From Lachnospiraceae bacterium (GTDB lineage Bacteria; Bacillota; Clostridia; Lachnospirales; Lachnospiraceae): a DNA stretch of 50,201 nt. This document shows positions 1 to 8,479 of the stretch, piece by piece. Location: the NCBI GenBank assembly GCA_011959105.1, contig BLLU01000090.1, positions 1 through 50,201 on the forward strand. Reading direction: 5' to 3'. Within the stretch, counting starts at the first letter, position 1. Each line of letters starts with the position of its first letter. The position numbers were made by a program, and so were the translations under genes. Below the pieces are notes generated by a model that was not told where the DNA came from, did not search any database, and worked only from the letters and a program-made list of their open reading frames with translations.

Positions 1-665
1 TGCTTTTATCCTTGCTTTTACGCAGACTTGTATTATCAAGATGTCCGTCTAAGCTGAACACAATACTGGACATATTATCGTCTAATATGCGCAGTATTTC
101 TTCATCAAACACGGTTCCGTTTGTCACCACAGTCAGCTTAACTTTTTTCTGTATATCAATTATTTTTAATTTTTCCATAAGTTCAAATAGCTGGCTACGG
201 AATAAAAACGGTTCACCGCCGTCCGTTATTGTTACTCGTATTTCCTTATATCGGGAATAGAGCTTTTCTATCAGATGAACAAGATTGGTGATCAACTCCG
301 CTTCGTTAATATTATCAAATACTCTCTTCTGCTCTTTCAGAACACAATACTCACAATCCAAATTACATTTATAGCCTATTCCACAGGTAATATTAATTGT
401 GGATATGTCGATTAACTGCTCATCATGACTTTCATTATCATCATAATACAATCTGCCTTCGTCCAGCAAGGTAATAATACCTTTCTTAAATCCGGCATAA
501 TTAAGCCTGAGATCCCTGACAAACATTTCCTTGGTAAAATCTTTAACACTTGAAAGGTAATCAAAAATCTCTTGTGATATTCCATAGGACTCAATTCTGT
601 TCCAGTCATATAGATAGAATTTATCATTTATGCCAAACACACAAAACTTTGCCGTATCTCTCATA
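1..665 (-). CDS. Radical SAM/SPASM-like peptide maturase, partial (3' end outside window)
   Basis: An open frame starts at an ATG at 665, after a GGGAG ribosome site, and runs without a stop to the left edge of the window (221 codons visible). The radical SAM cluster motif CxxxCxxC is C100, C104, C107, with an extra C94 just before it. A GGEP motif lies at 149-152 and an FSLDG strand near 203-207, both typical of anaerobic radical SAM enzymes. The roughly 90 residues before the cluster resemble the leader-recognition region of RiPP-modifying radical SAM enzymes. I infer a peptide or protein maturase; the SPASM domain that would confirm it would lie outside the window. No precursor peptide is obvious in 666-815. 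Codon use is AT-rich, like the xylanase next to it and unlike everything after 2.2 kb. Confidence 0.8.
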
Positions 666-815
666 AATATTTCTCCCAATCACACAAAAATAATTTCCCA
701 CTCACTTGTTTAAATACAATATCTTTATACAACTCCGTTTAATCATCCTAGAAAAATACTTTACAACCATTATTTTTTAATTACAACACCCATAAGTTCT
801 TTTTACTCATACCTA

Positions 816-1829
816 TTATTCCTCTTTATACAGCTCCTCCATTTTCCTTATCTGGCTTTCCCTAAAATCTGCTATCGCATAAAATGCTTTTTTAGGCTGT
901 AGTTTTTCATCAAACAACAGCGGCCAGTTCTTCCTCCCAATTACCGGAAAATCATCCAGCCATGTAAAATCATCCGCCGCCCCCCAAAATGTAACGCCTG
1001 TGATAACGTCCTTATATTCTCGGAAAATGGAAAATAATTTGCTATAATATCGAGCCTGAGCATCAATCATTTCCCTGCTTGGCGCTTTCTTATCACAGGA
1101 GTGATCTTCAAACGCAAACATAGAAATATCCAGCTCTGTAATCTGTATCTGCAGATCCAATTTTGCCAGCCGGTAAAACATTTTTCTGACTTTTTCCAAA
1201 TCGGGATATACTATGCTGTAATGGCCCTGTACTCCCACTCCGTCTATCGGTATCTTCTTTTTCTTTAATTGGCATATATAATCAATTATCAGATCCAGCT
1301 TTATGTCCTCTTCACAGTTATATTCATTTAAAAACAGCTTTGCCTTGGGATTCGTTTCATGTGCATAGCAGAAAGCTTTTTCCACATAGTCCTCTCCAAT
1401 AATTTCTTTCCACCTTGTATCTCTCAGCTTCCCTTCACCATCAGGGAAAATTTCGTTGACTACGTCCCAGCAATAGATAGAATCCTTATATCTGTCTACA
1501 GTTACGGAAATATGGTCCTCCATTCTTTTTAAAAGCATGTCTCTTGAAACCATTTTGCCTTCAAACAGCCAATCTGGATTCTGCGTGTGCCATACAAGAG
1601 TATGCCCTCTTACAAGCTTATTGTTTTCCTTTGCATATTGAACAAGCTTATCGCTTTTCTCAAAATGATATGTAGATTCCTCCGGATGCACTTCGCAAAA
1701 CTTTAGTTCATTCTCAGGGGTTATACTGTTAAAATGCTTCAGCAAATCCCAGTATTTCTCCAAATGCTCTAAACCCACTGCCACTCCGATCGGAAAAAAT
1801 TCTTTATAAATTTGGTACAAATATTCCAT
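816..1829 (-). CDS. GH10 endo-1,4-beta-xylanase, cytoplasmic
   Basis: A 337-residue glycoside hydrolase family 10 catalytic domain with little else. The acid/base glutamate is E126 in WDVVNE and the nucleophile is E232 in TELD; the substrate-site motifs PENELK (39-44) and RGHTLVWH (74-81) are intact. The family cleaves internal beta-1,4-xylosidic bonds. There is no signal peptide, carbohydrate-binding module or anchor, so I infer action on imported xylo-oligosaccharides, in line with the arabinofuranosidase and esterases at 40-49 kb. The start at 1829 follows a GGGGAG ribosome site. A sigma-A promoter lies about 100 bases upstream with an inverted repeat in its spacer. The gene is AT-rich compared with most of the window. 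Confidence 0.93.
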   Translation of the reverse strand: MEYLYQIYKEFFPIGVAVGLEHLEKYWDLLKHFNSITPENELKFCEVHPEESTYHFEKSDKLVQYAKENNKLVRGHTLVWHTQNPDWLFEGKMVSRDMLLKRMEDHISVTVDRYKDSIYCWDVVNEIFPDGEGKLRDTRWKEIIGEDYVEKAFCYAHETNPKAKLFLNEYNCEEDIKLDLIIDYICQLKKKKIPIDGVGVQGHYSIVYPDLEKVRKMFYRLAKLDLQIQITELDISMFAFEDHSCDKKAPSREMIDAQARYYSKLFSIFREYKDVITGVTFWGAADDFTWLDDFPVIGRKNWPLLFDEKLQPKKAFYAIADFRESQIRKMEELYKEE

Positions 1830-1928
1830 GCTGTATTAACTCCCCTATTTCGTCCTCAGTATTGTCTTAAATCTGTTTCCTGCATTTCTTTAGAAAGCCC
1901 CCCAGCTATTCTCTATTTTTTTGACATT

Positions 1929-1957
1929 ATTATAAGTTTCTTTTCAAGAAATGGCAA
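1929..1957 (-). promoter_or_regulatory. Promoter of the GH10 xylanase with operator-like inverted repeat
   Basis: On the minus strand, TTGCCA (1957-1952), a 17-base spacer and TATAAT (1934-1929). The spacer contains TTTCTT-3 bases-AAGAAA (1937-1951), a perfect 6-base inverted repeat suited to a repressor. The predicted transcript has a 5' leader of about 90 nt. Confidence 0.6.
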
Positions 1958-2251
1958 GATAAAAAATCATTATTCTCATTTAACTCAAATATACATTATA
2001 TTATATATGATTTTTCCCGAAATCTAAAACATCTCTCTCCGATTATACTCTATGGGAAGCACAGATTCTCCGCTCCTTTTCAGGGGATTGCCCCATCATA
2101 GACCAGCAGTGACTTCGAAAGTGGGATATCTTCTGTTTTGCTGATGCTTAACAAGGGGTTCTTTAATAGTATGAGTCCCGGAATACAATTACTGTATTCC
2201 GGGACTCATATATTCATATCTGCGATACCACCCGCATCGACAAAAGCCTTA
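1958..2251. other. Non-coding stretch between xylanase promoter and Xre-type regulator
   Basis: Together with 1830-1957 this makes a gap of more than 400 bases without a convincing gene. The composition shifts here from AT-rich (left) to GC-rich (right). Apart from the xylanase promoter and the long hairpin at 2170-2210, I see no gene, RNA motif or integrase-type attachment repeat. Confidence 0.5.
2170..2210. terminator. Long perfect hairpin downstream of the Xre-type regulator
   Basis: An 18-base perfect inverted repeat with a 5-base loop (ATTAC), centred at 2190. Each arm reads ATGAGTCCCGGAATACA or its complement, plus one closing pair. It sits 42 bases past the stop of the regulator at 2252. 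Neither side has a proper T-run, so it may be a factor-dependent terminator, an RNA-stabilising hairpin or a binding site. Confidence 0.45.
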
Positions 2252-2998
2252 TTACGGCAAAAGCTCCTCCGGCCGACTCCGCGGCCAGGTTCGTTCAGCC
2301 TGCCCCTGCTCTATGGCAATATACACATCCATATAGCACACGCCGTCCAAGTCGTAAACCTTTTCAAAACAATCCAGCATGTGGCCGTCCCATTTCCCCT
2401 TCAGCCCATTGGTATTCATATACGCCATCAGAACCTTGTACGCATTGGGAATCAGGTCAAAGGGCGCCGTAAACGGCGATTTGATGGTGATGGCGATATA
2501 CCTCTGTCTGTCCTGCCTTTTCACCTCCGCGGGCAGCCCTTCCTCCGATATCCCTTCCTCCAGCACCAGCGCCGCCCCGTAACCATGCATATGATGTACA
2601 TTTCTCTGTTCCTGAGATACTGCGGGAAAATCCCAGCCGATTATCCTGGGATTCCCGATACCGATCTGCTGCGCCCAGCGTTTTACATGGCCCGTGGCGT
2701 CATCCTCCGGTTCCGGGCTGATCACGGTATACGAAATATACCGAAAAGACTCTACCTCCTCGATGCGGATATTGGAAAAAGCTTCATTGGTAAGATTCAT
2801 GTCCTCCCGGACCAGTTGATCCAGAGAGCAGGAGAATAACCCGCAAAGGGCCAGAAGTTTTTCCATCTCCGGATAAGCGGCGTCCAACTCCCACTTGGAC
2901 ACAGTCTGTCTGCTCACGTTGAGGCAGTCCGCCAATTCTTCCTGGGTCATATTATTTTTCATTTTTCTTAGGAATAAAAGGTTCTGTCCGAAACTCAT
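2252..2998 (-). CDS. Xre-family regulator with C-terminal GyrI-like effector-binding domain
   Basis: 248 residues. Residues 1-60 form a Cro/C1-type helix-turn-helix (the stretch TQEELADCLNVSRQTVSKWE is the classic recognition region). Residues from about 95 to 240 look like a GyrI-like/AraC effector-binding domain, which binds small hydrophobic ligands. This pairing suggests a one-component sensor, though the ligand is unknown. The ATG at 2998 follows CGGAGG. Upstream on the minus strand is a TATAAT (3067-3062) with a poor -35, then the 10-base palindrome CCTGATCAGG (3041-3050) between promoter and start, which is well placed for autoregulation. Confidence 0.85.
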   Translation of the reverse strand: MSFGQNLLFLRKMKNNMTQEELADCLNVSRQTVSKWELDAAYPEMEKLLALCGLFSCSLDQLVREDMNLTNEAFSNIRIEEVESFRYISYTVISPEPEDDATGHVKRWAQQIGIGNPRIIGWDFPAVSQEQRNVHHMHGYGAALVLEEGISEEGLPAEVKRQDRQRYIAITIKSPFTAPFDLIPNAYKVLMAYMNTNGLKGKWDGHMLDCFEKVYDLDGVCYMDVYIAIEQGQAERTWPRSRPEELLP

Positions 2999-3040
2999 AC
3001 TGCGTTTTCCTCCGTTTATGTCCGTTTACAGATTTCTAAA

Positions 3041-3050
3041 CCTGATCAGG
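3041..3050. promoter_or_regulatory. Palindromic operator candidate upstream of the Xre-type regulator
   Basis: CCTGATCAGG is a perfect 10-base palindrome located between the TATAAT box at 3062-3067 (minus strand) and the ribosome site of the regulator. Inferred autoregulatory site. Confidence 0.4.
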
Positions 3051-3128
3051 AATTGATGGAACTATTATATAAGGGCCCGCCAAAATGTTCCACCAACTTT
3101 ACGGTTCTCTTTTGGAGGAATACGCAAC

Positions 3129-3677
3129 TCAAAGTTGCGGACAGCCCGCCTTTTCCAACTGCCCGGCATAAACGGACAGGGTCTTATCATCAAAAAGCAC
3201 CCACATAATCAGATCCAGTTTCCCGGGATGCGCGGCGGCAAACGCCCAGGCGGTGTCAATGGCAATCTCCGCCGCCTGGTCCACTGGAAAGCAGTAGATC
3301 CCGGTGGAAATGGAAGGAAACGCCAGGCTGCGTATACCCTTTTCCACAGCCAGTTCCAGGCAGGACCGATAACAGGAAGCCAGCAGTTCCCGTTCCCCCG
3401 AACCGCCCCCATTCCAGCGGGGGCCGGGCGTGTGGATGACATACCCACAGGGCAGCCTGTATCCCCTGGTAATCTTGGCACTGCCTGTTCTGCATCCGTG
3501 CAGCATCCTGCACTCCGCCAGCAGTTCCGGCCCTGCCGCCCGATGGATCGCGCCGTCAACGCCTCCGCCGCCCAACAGGCTGGTGTTGGCAGCGTTGACA
3601 ATCGCCTGTACGCCATGGTCTTTTGTGATATCACCCTTTACGGTCTGAAATCTGGTAACGGTATTGCTGTCACTCAA
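3129..3677 (-). CDS. Macro-domain protein, ADP-ribose/O-acetyl-ADP-ribose hydrolase type
   Basis: A single macro domain of the YmdB/AF1521 type: GDIT near the N terminus, then VNAANTSLLGGGGVDGAIH, the ADP-ribose-binding and catalytic loop, and later the STGIY-type glycine loop. Family members hydrolyse O-acetyl-ADP-ribose, remove ADP-ribose from proteins or process ADP-ribose phosphates. I place the start at TTG 3677, because AGGAGG lies 8 bases upstream and the start overlaps the oxidoreductase stop by 8 bases (TTGAGTGA); this gives 182 residues. A longer frame to 3707 also begins with TTG but has no ribosome site. The two genes are translationally coupled. The stop codon sits in the loop of a 7-base hairpin (3123-3139). 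Confidence 0.88.
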   Translation of the reverse strand: MSDSNTVTRFQTVKGDITKDHGVQAIVNAANTSLLGGGGVDGAIHRAAGPELLAECRMLHGCRTGSAKITRGYRLPCGYVIHTPGPRWNGGGSGERELLASCYRSCLELAVEKGIRSLAFPSISTGIYCFPVDQAAEIAIDTAWAFAAAHPGKLDLIMWVLFDDKTLSVYAGQLEKAGCPQL

Positions 3678-4680
3678 TGGATGTGCCTCCTCTCTCCTCC
3701 GTCTCAAAGGGATATACCACTCCCCAGTCCCGGCGCAGACGGTCCATCTGCTCCATGATCTCCAGCGTCAGAGCATGAGGCATCTCGGCACACTCCTGCC
3801 GGCCCGCCTCCAGGGCCCGGACACAGGCCAGCACTTCATACTCGTAGCCGTTGATCTGAGGGGGAATCTCCGGCTCTCTCAAAAGATTTCCCGCCGTGTC
3901 ATACACCCGGATGGCAGCATAATTGTTCAGGTTATCCACCTCGATGCGCCCCCGGGTTCCCCGGATCTCTCCACGGTTTACGGGACCTGTCACCATGGAG
4001 GTACGCAGATGGGCCTTCCTGCCGTCCTGATAGAAATACTCTATCTCATCAACGGCGTCCACCCCGGTGTCCAGTTTTTCCGCACGGGATTCCACCCGGG
4101 CAATCTCATTCCCAAAATACATGGAGGCAAAGGTCAGGCAGTACATCCCCAGATCCAGCAGCGCCCCGCCTGCCAGAGCAGGATCATACATACGCCTCAC
4201 ATGACTCAGGGGTACGGAAAATTCCGCCTCCAGGGTAAAGGGATCCCCGATGATCCCCTCTTTCAGCAGGCTCTCCACAATCTGCCTTGCGGGCAGATAC
4301 CGGGTCCAGATGGCCTCCGTGAGAAACACATGCCCCTCCCGGGCCAGTCTGATCAATTCCCTGGCCTGACCGGCATTGGCAGTAAAGGCTTTCTCCACCA
4401 GTACCGCCCTGCCATGTTCCACGCAGAGTCTGGCATTGTCATAGTGCATGGCATGGGGCGTGGCAATATAAACCAGGTCCACCTCCGGATCCTCCGCCAA
4501 TTCCTCATAGGAGCCATATACCCTCTGAAAATGCCACTCTTTTGCAAATGTCTCCGCCCGCTCCAGGCTCCGGGAAGCCACCCCATAAGCACATACCTGC
4601 CCCTCCAGGCCGTTTATGGCCGCCGCCATCTGCCGGGCAATATTGCCCACACCCATGATTGCCATATTGATCCGCTTCAT
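3670..4680 (-). CDS. Gfo/Idh/MocA-family oxidoreductase
   Basis: 336 residues. An N-terminal Rossmann fold (GVGNIARQ near residue 11) is followed by the family C-terminal alpha/beta domain with an EKA motif at the usual EKP position and LDLGMYCL in the region that normally carries the active-site residues. It is closest in look to the dihydrodiol dehydrogenase/glucose-fructose oxidoreductase branch. These enzymes oxidise or reduce sugars and related compounds with NAD(P); the substrate cannot be told here. It is the first gene of a two-gene unit with the macro-domain gene. Confidence 0.87.
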   Translation of the reverse strand: MKRINMAIMGVGNIARQMAAAINGLEGQVCAYGVASRSLERAETFAKEWHFQRVYGSYEELAEDPEVDLVYIATPHAMHYDNARLCVEHGRAVLVEKAFTANAGQARELIRLAREGHVFLTEAIWTRYLPARQIVESLLKEGIIGDPFTLEAEFSVPLSHVRRMYDPALAGGALLDLGMYCLTFASMYFGNEIARVESRAEKLDTGVDAVDEIEYFYQDGRKAHLRTSMVTGPVNRGEIRGTRGRIEVDNLNNYAAIRVYDTAGNLLREPEIPPQINGYEYEVLACVRALEAGRQECAEMPHALTLEIMEQMDRLRRDWGVVYPFETEERGGTSIE

Positions 4681-4870
4681 TGAAAACTCCTCCTCTTCCG
4701 CCCTGACTCAGAACCACAAAGCTAAGCTCAACTGTAAAATGTTACGCTCTTCCCAAGATAAAGTACATGTTTTACCCTTAACTCTGTTTTTCCTGTTATT
4801 ATATCATAATTCCGAAAGCAGGAAAACAAACAGTTTGCAGCAGCGCCAGGGATATTATACCACAGGGTTA

Positions 4871-4899
4871 TTGATAAGGGACCGCACGCATACTATAAT
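4871..4899 (+). promoter_or_regulatory. Sigma-A promoter of the RNA repair gene
   Basis: TTGATA (4871-4876), a 17-base spacer and a perfect TATAAT (4894-4899). Transcription would begin near 4906, leaving only about 18 nt before the ATG at 4924, with AGGAGG at 4910-4915. It is a strong, simple promoter with no visible leader control. Confidence 0.75.
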
Positions 4900-4923
4900 G
4901 GATACAGACAGGAGGCGGCAAAT

Positions 4924-7125
4924 ATGAGAATACTGCTTTTACTCAGGGGCTCCGCCGGATGCGGTAAGTCCACCTGGATCGAGGAAAACAACTTAAAAAG
5001 ATATACTTTGTGCGCAGACGAAATCCGTCTGCTCTGTCAGGGGCCTGTCATGCAGGTGGACGGCACGTTGGGGATCAGCCAAAGCAACGACAAAGCGGTG
5101 TGGAAAATGCTTTTCAGCCTTTTGGAAATGCGCATGCAGAACGGCGAATTCACGGTAATCGATGCTACCAACTCCAAGACCGCGGAACTCAACCGCTACA
5201 AGGAGATGTGCGAGACCTATCGTTATCGGATGTACTGCGTGGATTTTACCGACATCCCCATTGCCGAAGTGAAGCGGCGGAATCTGAACAGGGAGCCGCT
5301 GAAGAGAGTACCCGAGGAAGTGATCGACAGAATGTATTCCCGCTTTGCCACCCAGAAAATCCCCTCCGGGATAAAGGTGATAAAGCCCGATGAGCTGGAT
5401 ACCATCTGGCTTAAGAGAATCGACCTGTCGGCCTACAACCGAATCCATCACATCGGGGATATTCACGGCTGCAGCACCGTCCTGCAGGAATATCTCTCTG
5501 AAAACGGCGGCATCAGGGAGGACGAATTCTATATATTTGTGGGAGATTATGTGGACCGGGGTCTGGAAAATGCGGAAGTGCTGAACTTCCTTCTCTCCAT
5601 CAGGGACAGGAAGAATGTATTGATGCTGGAGGGCAACCACGAGAGATGGCTGTGGCTGTATGCCTGCGACTGCGTGGGCAGATCCAGGGAATTTGAACTG
5701 GTGACCCGGCCCGCCCTGGACGCCGCCCATCTGGATAAAAAGCAGCTCCGGCAGTTGTACCGTAAATTCGGCCAGTGCGCCTACTACACCTACAACGGAC
5801 AGGTCTTTCTGGTGACTCATGCCGGACTCAGCACCGTCCCCGAGAACCTGTCTCTCGTGGCCACGGAGCAGATGATCAAAGGTGTGGGCAATTACAATGA
5901 CTTCGAGAAAGTTGCGGAAACTTTCTATGAGACCACGCCGGACAATTATATCCAGATCCACGGCCACAGGAATACCAAGCAACTCCCGGTTAAGGTGAAC
6001 GACAGGGTCTATAATCTGGAGGGGCAGGTAGAATTCGGTGGCTGCCTGCGCTGCGTGCAGGTAGACAAAGACGGAATTCACCTGGTGGAAATCAGAAACC
6101 ATGTGTTCAAGACCCCTGAGATATGTCAGGAGGAGACCGTAACCGGCAAATCCATCGCGGACAGCCTCATAGCCCTGCGGGCCAATCGGTACATCCGGGA
6201 GAAGAAATTCGGCAATATTTCCTCTTTCAATTTTACCAGCAAGGCTTTCTACGACAAGGTCTGGGACGAACAGACCACCAAAGCCCGGGGACTGTATCTG
6301 GATACGGTAAAGGGAAAAGTGGCTGCCAGGGCCTACGACAAGTTTTTTAATGTAAACGAACGCCCTGAAACCAAATTCGACATGCTCCAGCACAAATTGC
6401 AGTTCCCGGTCACAGTTTATGTAAAAGAAAACGGGTTCCTGGGCATCGTCAGCTACGACGAGTATAAGGACGACCTGTTTATTGCCAGTAAGTCCACCAT
6501 CGACAGCCAGTATGCCGGATGGCTCAGGGATATGCTATACGAAAAAGTATCTCCCGACAATCTCACGGCGATGAAAGCATTTATCCGGGAGAACCATGTA
6601 TCCTTCGTGTTTGAGTGCGTGGATATGACACATGATCCCCATATTATCGAATATCCTCAGAGCGGGCTCTATCTGTTGGATATCGTTCATAACCAGATGG
6701 ATTTTGCCAGATTTGACTATGATGAAATGCGCATTGTGGCTGATCGGTTTGGGCTTATTCCCAAAGAGAAGGCTTTTGAGATCGCCACTTGGCAGGAGTT
6801 CTATGACTGGTATTACGATGTGCTTAAGGAGGATTACGAATACCAGGGCCGCAAGATCGAGGGCTTTGTAATCGAGGACAGCGCCGGGTATATGACCAAG
6901 CTGAAACTGGCCTATTACAATTTCTGGAAGTTCCTGCGGGGCGTAGCCCACGAGGCCATCCGAAAGGGGCATATCTCCAGAACATCCGCTCTGGCCACAC
7001 CCACCGCCAACGAGTTCTACGCATGGGTGCGGAAGTTCCACGGCGCGGAAGATCCGGACAGCGTGCCCCAGGATATCTGTACGCTCCGAAGCATGTTCTA
7101 CAGAGATAAGATGGGGGAAGCCTGA
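4924..7125 (+). CDS. Kinase-metallophosphatase-RNA ligase (one-chain RNA end-healing and sealing enzyme)
   Basis: 733 residues in three modules. (1) Polynucleotide-kinase-type P-loop NTPase, 1-165: GSAGCGKST at 9-17 and an arginine-rich lid near 118-128. (2) Calcineurin-type phosphoesterase, 175-400: GDIHG (178-182), GDYVDRG (207-213), GNHE (237-240), THAG (298-301), GHR (347-349). (3) T4 Rnl1-type ligase, 440-690: KARGLYL and KFFN before the nucleotidyl lysine K501 in KENG, motif III FVFE (561-564), motif IV EGFVI (646-650), motif V KLKL (659-662). By family knowledge, the first two parts would heal 5'-OH and 2',3'-cyclic phosphate ends and the third would seal them. The first two modules recall clostridial Pnkp, but the ligase is of the Rnl1 class and no hen1 gene is nearby. 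Its 3' end overlaps the convergent gene at 7098 by 28 bases. Confidence 0.88.
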   Translation: MRILLLLRGSAGCGKSTWIEENNLKRYTLCADEIRLLCQGPVMQVDGTLGISQSNDKAVWKMLFSLLEMRMQNGEFTVIDATNSKTAELNRYKEMCETYRYRMYCVDFTDIPIAEVKRRNLNREPLKRVPEEVIDRMYSRFATQKIPSGIKVIKPDELDTIWLKRIDLSAYNRIHHIGDIHGCSTVLQEYLSENGGIREDEFYIFVGDYVDRGLENAEVLNFLLSIRDRKNVLMLEGNHERWLWLYACDCVGRSREFELVTRPALDAAHLDKKQLRQLYRKFGQCAYYTYNGQVFLVTHAGLSTVPENLSLVATEQMIKGVGNYNDFEKVAETFYETTPDNYIQIHGHRNTKQLPVKVNDRVYNLEGQVEFGGCLRCVQVDKDGIHLVEIRNHVFKTPEICQEETVTGKSIADSLIALRANRYIREKKFGNISSFNFTSKAFYDKVWDEQTTKARGLYLDTVKGKVAARAYDKFFNVNERPETKFDMLQHKLQFPVTVYVKENGFLGIVSYDEYKDDLFIASKSTIDSQYAGWLRDMLYEKVSPDNLTAMKAFIRENHVSFVFECVDMTHDPHIIEYPQSGLYLLDIVHNQMDFARFDYDEMRIVADRFGLIPKEKAFEIATWQEFYDWYYDVLKEDYEYQGRKIEGFVIEDSAGYMTKLKLAYYNFWKFLRGVAHEAIRKGHISRTSALATPTANEFYAWVRKFHGAEDPDSVPQDICTLRSMFYRDKMGEA

Positions 7126-8423
7126 GAAGCCGCCTTCATATAACCATCAATTTCCCGGTATAGCCCCTCCCAGTTCACCTTGGAAAAATCCGTGGTGTCC
7201 ACAATAATCACCTGCCCTCCTGCGCTGAAGCTGTCCATCCCCCTGCTGCGGATTCCTGCAATATACTGCTCCAGGGAGATGGTCTGGCTTTGTACCGCCC
7301 CCTCCTGCTTACTATATCGGTTGTTGGTCACATGGCCGGGATGTCTCAGAGGGCTTTTATCCCGCTGCGCAAAACGCTCATAAATACGGGCATAGTCTCC
7401 GGTCAGTCGAATGGTCAATGCCCGGTATCCATAATGTTCCAGCAGTTTCACAAGGCCCGGCCCGGATTCGGATTCAAAATTGTTCTCCAGGATAAAGGGG
7501 GTATGGGCCCGCATCATCTGCTCCGCCACATAGTACAAAATCTCTGTGCCCGCTCTCCCCAGCTTTACCTTCTCCTCCCGGGACCCAAACCCAATGGCAT
7601 CATAAAGTTCTTCCTTGATACTGTCCTTGGAAAACCAGGGCAGCCCCAAACTGGCAGACAGCTTTTCCGCCAGAACGCTCTTGCCTGACGCCGGAATCCC
7701 GGTCACCAGTATCACAAAGGCGTTCCCTTCCGCTTTTGCGTTTACGGGGATTTGGAATTCCTGTTCCAGTGTTTCCGACAATGCCTCCACGCAATCTTCC
7801 ACAAACTGCTCTGCCTGGGCCTCCGTCAGATAGACATACTCCCGCTCAAGCCCCTCCCGGCCTTCCCGGTAAAAGCCCGTTATGTACTTCCGCCGATCCT
7901 CAAAGGCGTCCTCCGCGAAGATGTCCATATAGCGATTGACAAAACCTGCCGCGCTCTCATAGATTTGGAAAGCCCGGAAGTCCGGGTGTTTCTGTAAGTA
8001 CAGAAAATCCAGATCATACCAGTCCTTTTTCAGCGTCCACAACAGTTTGTGGGAATCCTCCGCAAAGGCCTCCGGGTATCTGGCAATACTGGGTTGATAC
8101 ACCCGATCAATCCACTGCAGATCCGTCAGCAGATGGGTCAGATATCCCAGATAAAAAGAGTACTGTTCCCGGCTGTATCCCGCCCGCCTTTCCGGCGTAA
8201 AATACTGTTTTACAAAACTCTCTATATCTATAGCAGCCGTTCCATTTTCCAGGTAAGATTTAAAATGGGACAATTTTGTGGACGGTGTATATGCGGTCCA
8301 GTTCTCGTTGGGCACGCCGCTGTCCGGCGCGATATTTCCCACGATAAACTCCGTCTCCGTGATTCCCTCAAGGCGGCTGAGCAGCAAGTCAGCCACCCGC
8401 AAATGTACCATCCATGAAGCCAT
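7098..8423 (-). CDS. Fusion of zinc-PLC-like hydrolase domain and P-loop kinase
   Basis: 441 residues from the ATG at 8423. Residues 1-220 resemble the zinc-dependent phospholipase C/S1-P1 nuclease-like helical fold: a Trp-His start (MASWMVH), GNIAPD (29-34), LSHF (51-54) and YLTHLLTD (94-101) supply plausible metal ligands. Residues 235-441 are a P-loop kinase (GIPASGKS at 242-249) like the zeta-toxin/polynucleotide-kinase group. I do not know the substrate of either part. A GTG at 8480 could extend the frame by 19 codons, but the ATG fits the fold's usual start. The ribosome site is a run of eight G (8431-8438) ending 7 bases before the ATG. It lies downstream of the HD gene. Confidence 0.72.
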   Translation of the reverse strand: MASWMVHLRVADLLLSRLEGITETEFIVGNIAPDSGVPNENWTAYTPSTKLSHFKSYLENGTAAIDIESFVKQYFTPERRAGYSREQYSFYLGYLTHLLTDLQWIDRVYQPSIARYPEAFAEDSHKLLWTLKKDWYDLDFLYLQKHPDFRAFQIYESAAGFVNRYMDIFAEDAFEDRRKYITGFYREGREGLEREYVYLTEAQAEQFVEDCVEALSETLEQEFQIPVNAKAEGNAFVILVTGIPASGKSVLAEKLSASLGLPWFSKDSIKEELYDAIGFGSREEKVKLGRAGTEILYYVAEQMMRAHTPFILENNFESESGPGLVKLLEHYGYRALTIRLTGDYARIYERFAQRDKSPLRHPGHVTNNRYSKQEGAVQSQTISLEQYIAGIRSRGMDSFSAGGQVIIVDTTDFSKVNWEGLYREIDGYMKAASQASPILSL

Positions 8424-8430
8424 AAATATT

Positions 8431-8438
8431 CCCCCCCC
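8431..8438 (-). promoter_or_regulatory. Poly-G8 tract serving as ribosome binding site
   Basis: Eight consecutive G on the minus strand form the only Shine-Dalgarno-like sequence for the ATG at 8423. Homopolymers of this length can slip in replication, which would change ribosome-site spacing. Confidence 0.5.
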
Positions 8439-8479
8439 AAAACCAAAATGCTGATAAAATGTCCCTGTCGGCGGTCCCA

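Noticed and set aside
666..815. RiPP precursor peptide upstream of the radical SAM gene
   Set aside because: The only short frame (MIKRSCIKILYLNK) has its ATG too close to any ribosome-like sequence and no repeat or core pattern.
2138..2839. 233-codon plus-strand frame over the Xre-type regulator
   Set aside because: Shadow frame; the minus strand encodes a recognisable helix-turn-helix and effector domain.
4993..6393. 466-codon open frame antisense to the RNA ligase gene
   Set aside because: The plus-strand frame carries all catalytic motifs; this one shows no domain and no ribosome site.
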